Assembly: GCF_000332275.1 (NCBI RefSeq)
Contig: NZ_CM001776.1
Coordinates: 3,470,008-3,534,007 of the forward strand
Direction of reading: 5' to 3'
Source of the DNA: Synechococcus sp. PCC 7336
GTDB lineage: Bacteria; Cyanobacteriota; Cyanobacteriia; Thermostichales; PCC-7336
Length of the DNA: 64,000 bases
A program made the position numbers and the translations under genes. This document shows, in pieces, positions 63,554-64,000 of the stretch (positions are counted from its first letter, which is position 1; every line of letters starts with the position of its first letter). The notes under the pieces were generated by a model. The model was not told the origin of the DNA and searched no databases. It worked only from the letters and a program-made list of their open reading frames with translations.

Positions 63554-64000
63554 ATGCAAGATTGGGTCAGCCAAGAAATCAACCCGATCCACTTCGCCGA
63601 TTTGCGACATGCAAAGCGGTTGGGGCAGATCGTCACAGACTTGAGTGAGCAGCCCACAGCGAGCGTGCCTCAGGCGAGTGGGAATGCCTCAGTGGCCCAA
63701 GGAACCTATCGATTTTGGGCCAACCCGAAGGTGAGCACGAGCAGCATTCTGGACAGTCATCGTGATGGAGTGGTCAGGCGGGCCCTCACGGGCAAGACGG
63801 TGCTGGCCATTCAAGACACAACGGATTTCGACTTCACCACTCACCCCCAGACCGAAGGGCTGGGCTTCATCAATCAAAGCCATCAACAGGGAATCAAAGT
63901 CCACAGTTGTTTTGCGGTGAGCGGCGAGGGAGAACCCTTAGGTCTGTTGAGTCAATTCATCTGGAATCGCAAACAGCGGCGCGGGAAGAAAGAAAAACGC
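63554..64000 (+). CDS. IS4-family transposase, cut by the window edge
   Basis: ATG 63,554 opens MQDWVSQEINPIHFADLRHA, the Tn5-like N-terminal DNA-binding domain, then ASVPQASGNASVAQGTYRFW. The first catalytic Asp region follows (VLAIQDTTDFDFTTHPQTEG). The frame is open to the last base. The left end of the element is probably near 63,455, but I cannot verify it. Confidence 0.88.
   Translation, partial: MQDWVSQEINPIHFADLRHAKRLGQIVTDLSEQPTASVPQASGNASVAQGTYRFWANPKVSTSSILDSHRDGVVRRALTGKTVLAIQDTTDFDFTTHPQTEGLGFINQSHQQGIKVHSCFAVSGEGEPLGLLSQFIWNRKQRRGKKEKR

Overview
The window looks like a cyanobacterial chromosome. HIP1-type GCGATCGC octamers occur throughout. The right-hand 10 kb carries genes typical of cyanobacteria: a small LuxR-type regulator resembling PedR, a bifunctional-nuclease (DUF151) protein, DUF2949, an HhoA/HtrA lipoprotein protease, and mutM, ribE and rpiA. 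I cannot name the species from sequence alone.

Positions 1-53.9 kb are a large accessory region built around a polymorphic-toxin (Rhs/YD-repeat) locus. A giant YD-repeat gene (about 7.3-17.5 kb) has Ig-like repeats, an Rhs-type shell, an inserted block of FG-GAP/VCBS repeats and a C-terminal toxin tip, followed by a DUF4279 immunity gene. It lacks a convincing 5' end and is split by three single-base frameshifts. Around it lies an archipelago of displaced modules, each a toxin tip, often with a short piece of 3' YD core, followed by an immunity gene. To the left, three tips have no core at all (77-3993) and a fourth keeps only the last few core residues (4853-6491). To the right are modules at 18.0-21.1, 21.1-22.2, 26.7-30.05 and 30.1-32.6 kb, plus a core-only fragment and tandem immunity paralogues at 45.5-49.7 kb. 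Recognisable tip types include a PIN-like RNase, restriction-endonuclease-fold nucleases and a DUF4258/BECR-like domain; several are unfamiliar.

The locus is heavily remodelled by mobile DNA: IS5, IS66, IS21, IS630, an IS4/IS701-like element, two types of ISL3 and at least five families of short non-autonomous elements. Three of the short insertions and the IS5 restore an open reading frame exactly when removed in silico. Two inverted ISL3 copies (32,965-34,843 and 49,951-51,820) have mismatched ends and carry the two halves of one broken transposase on their outer flanks. This is best explained by a roughly 15 kb IS-mediated inversion, which also explains why the 45.5-49.7 kb Rhs and immunity genes lie on the opposite strand to all others. 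Inside the inverted segment is a gene-cassette-like stretch (DUF433/DUF5615 toxin-antitoxin, a coiled-coil protein, and a TcmP/DUF5131 pair) with an attC-like palindrome and related GTTAGGT repeats.

From 53.88 kb onward the sequence is ordinary housekeeping DNA (yqeG-like HAD, UbiA prenyltransferase, mutM, pedR-like, BFN, ribE, rpiA, PD-(D/E)XK nuclease, DUF2267, DUF2949, HtrA, Uma2). It ends in an IS4-family transposase cut by the window edge.
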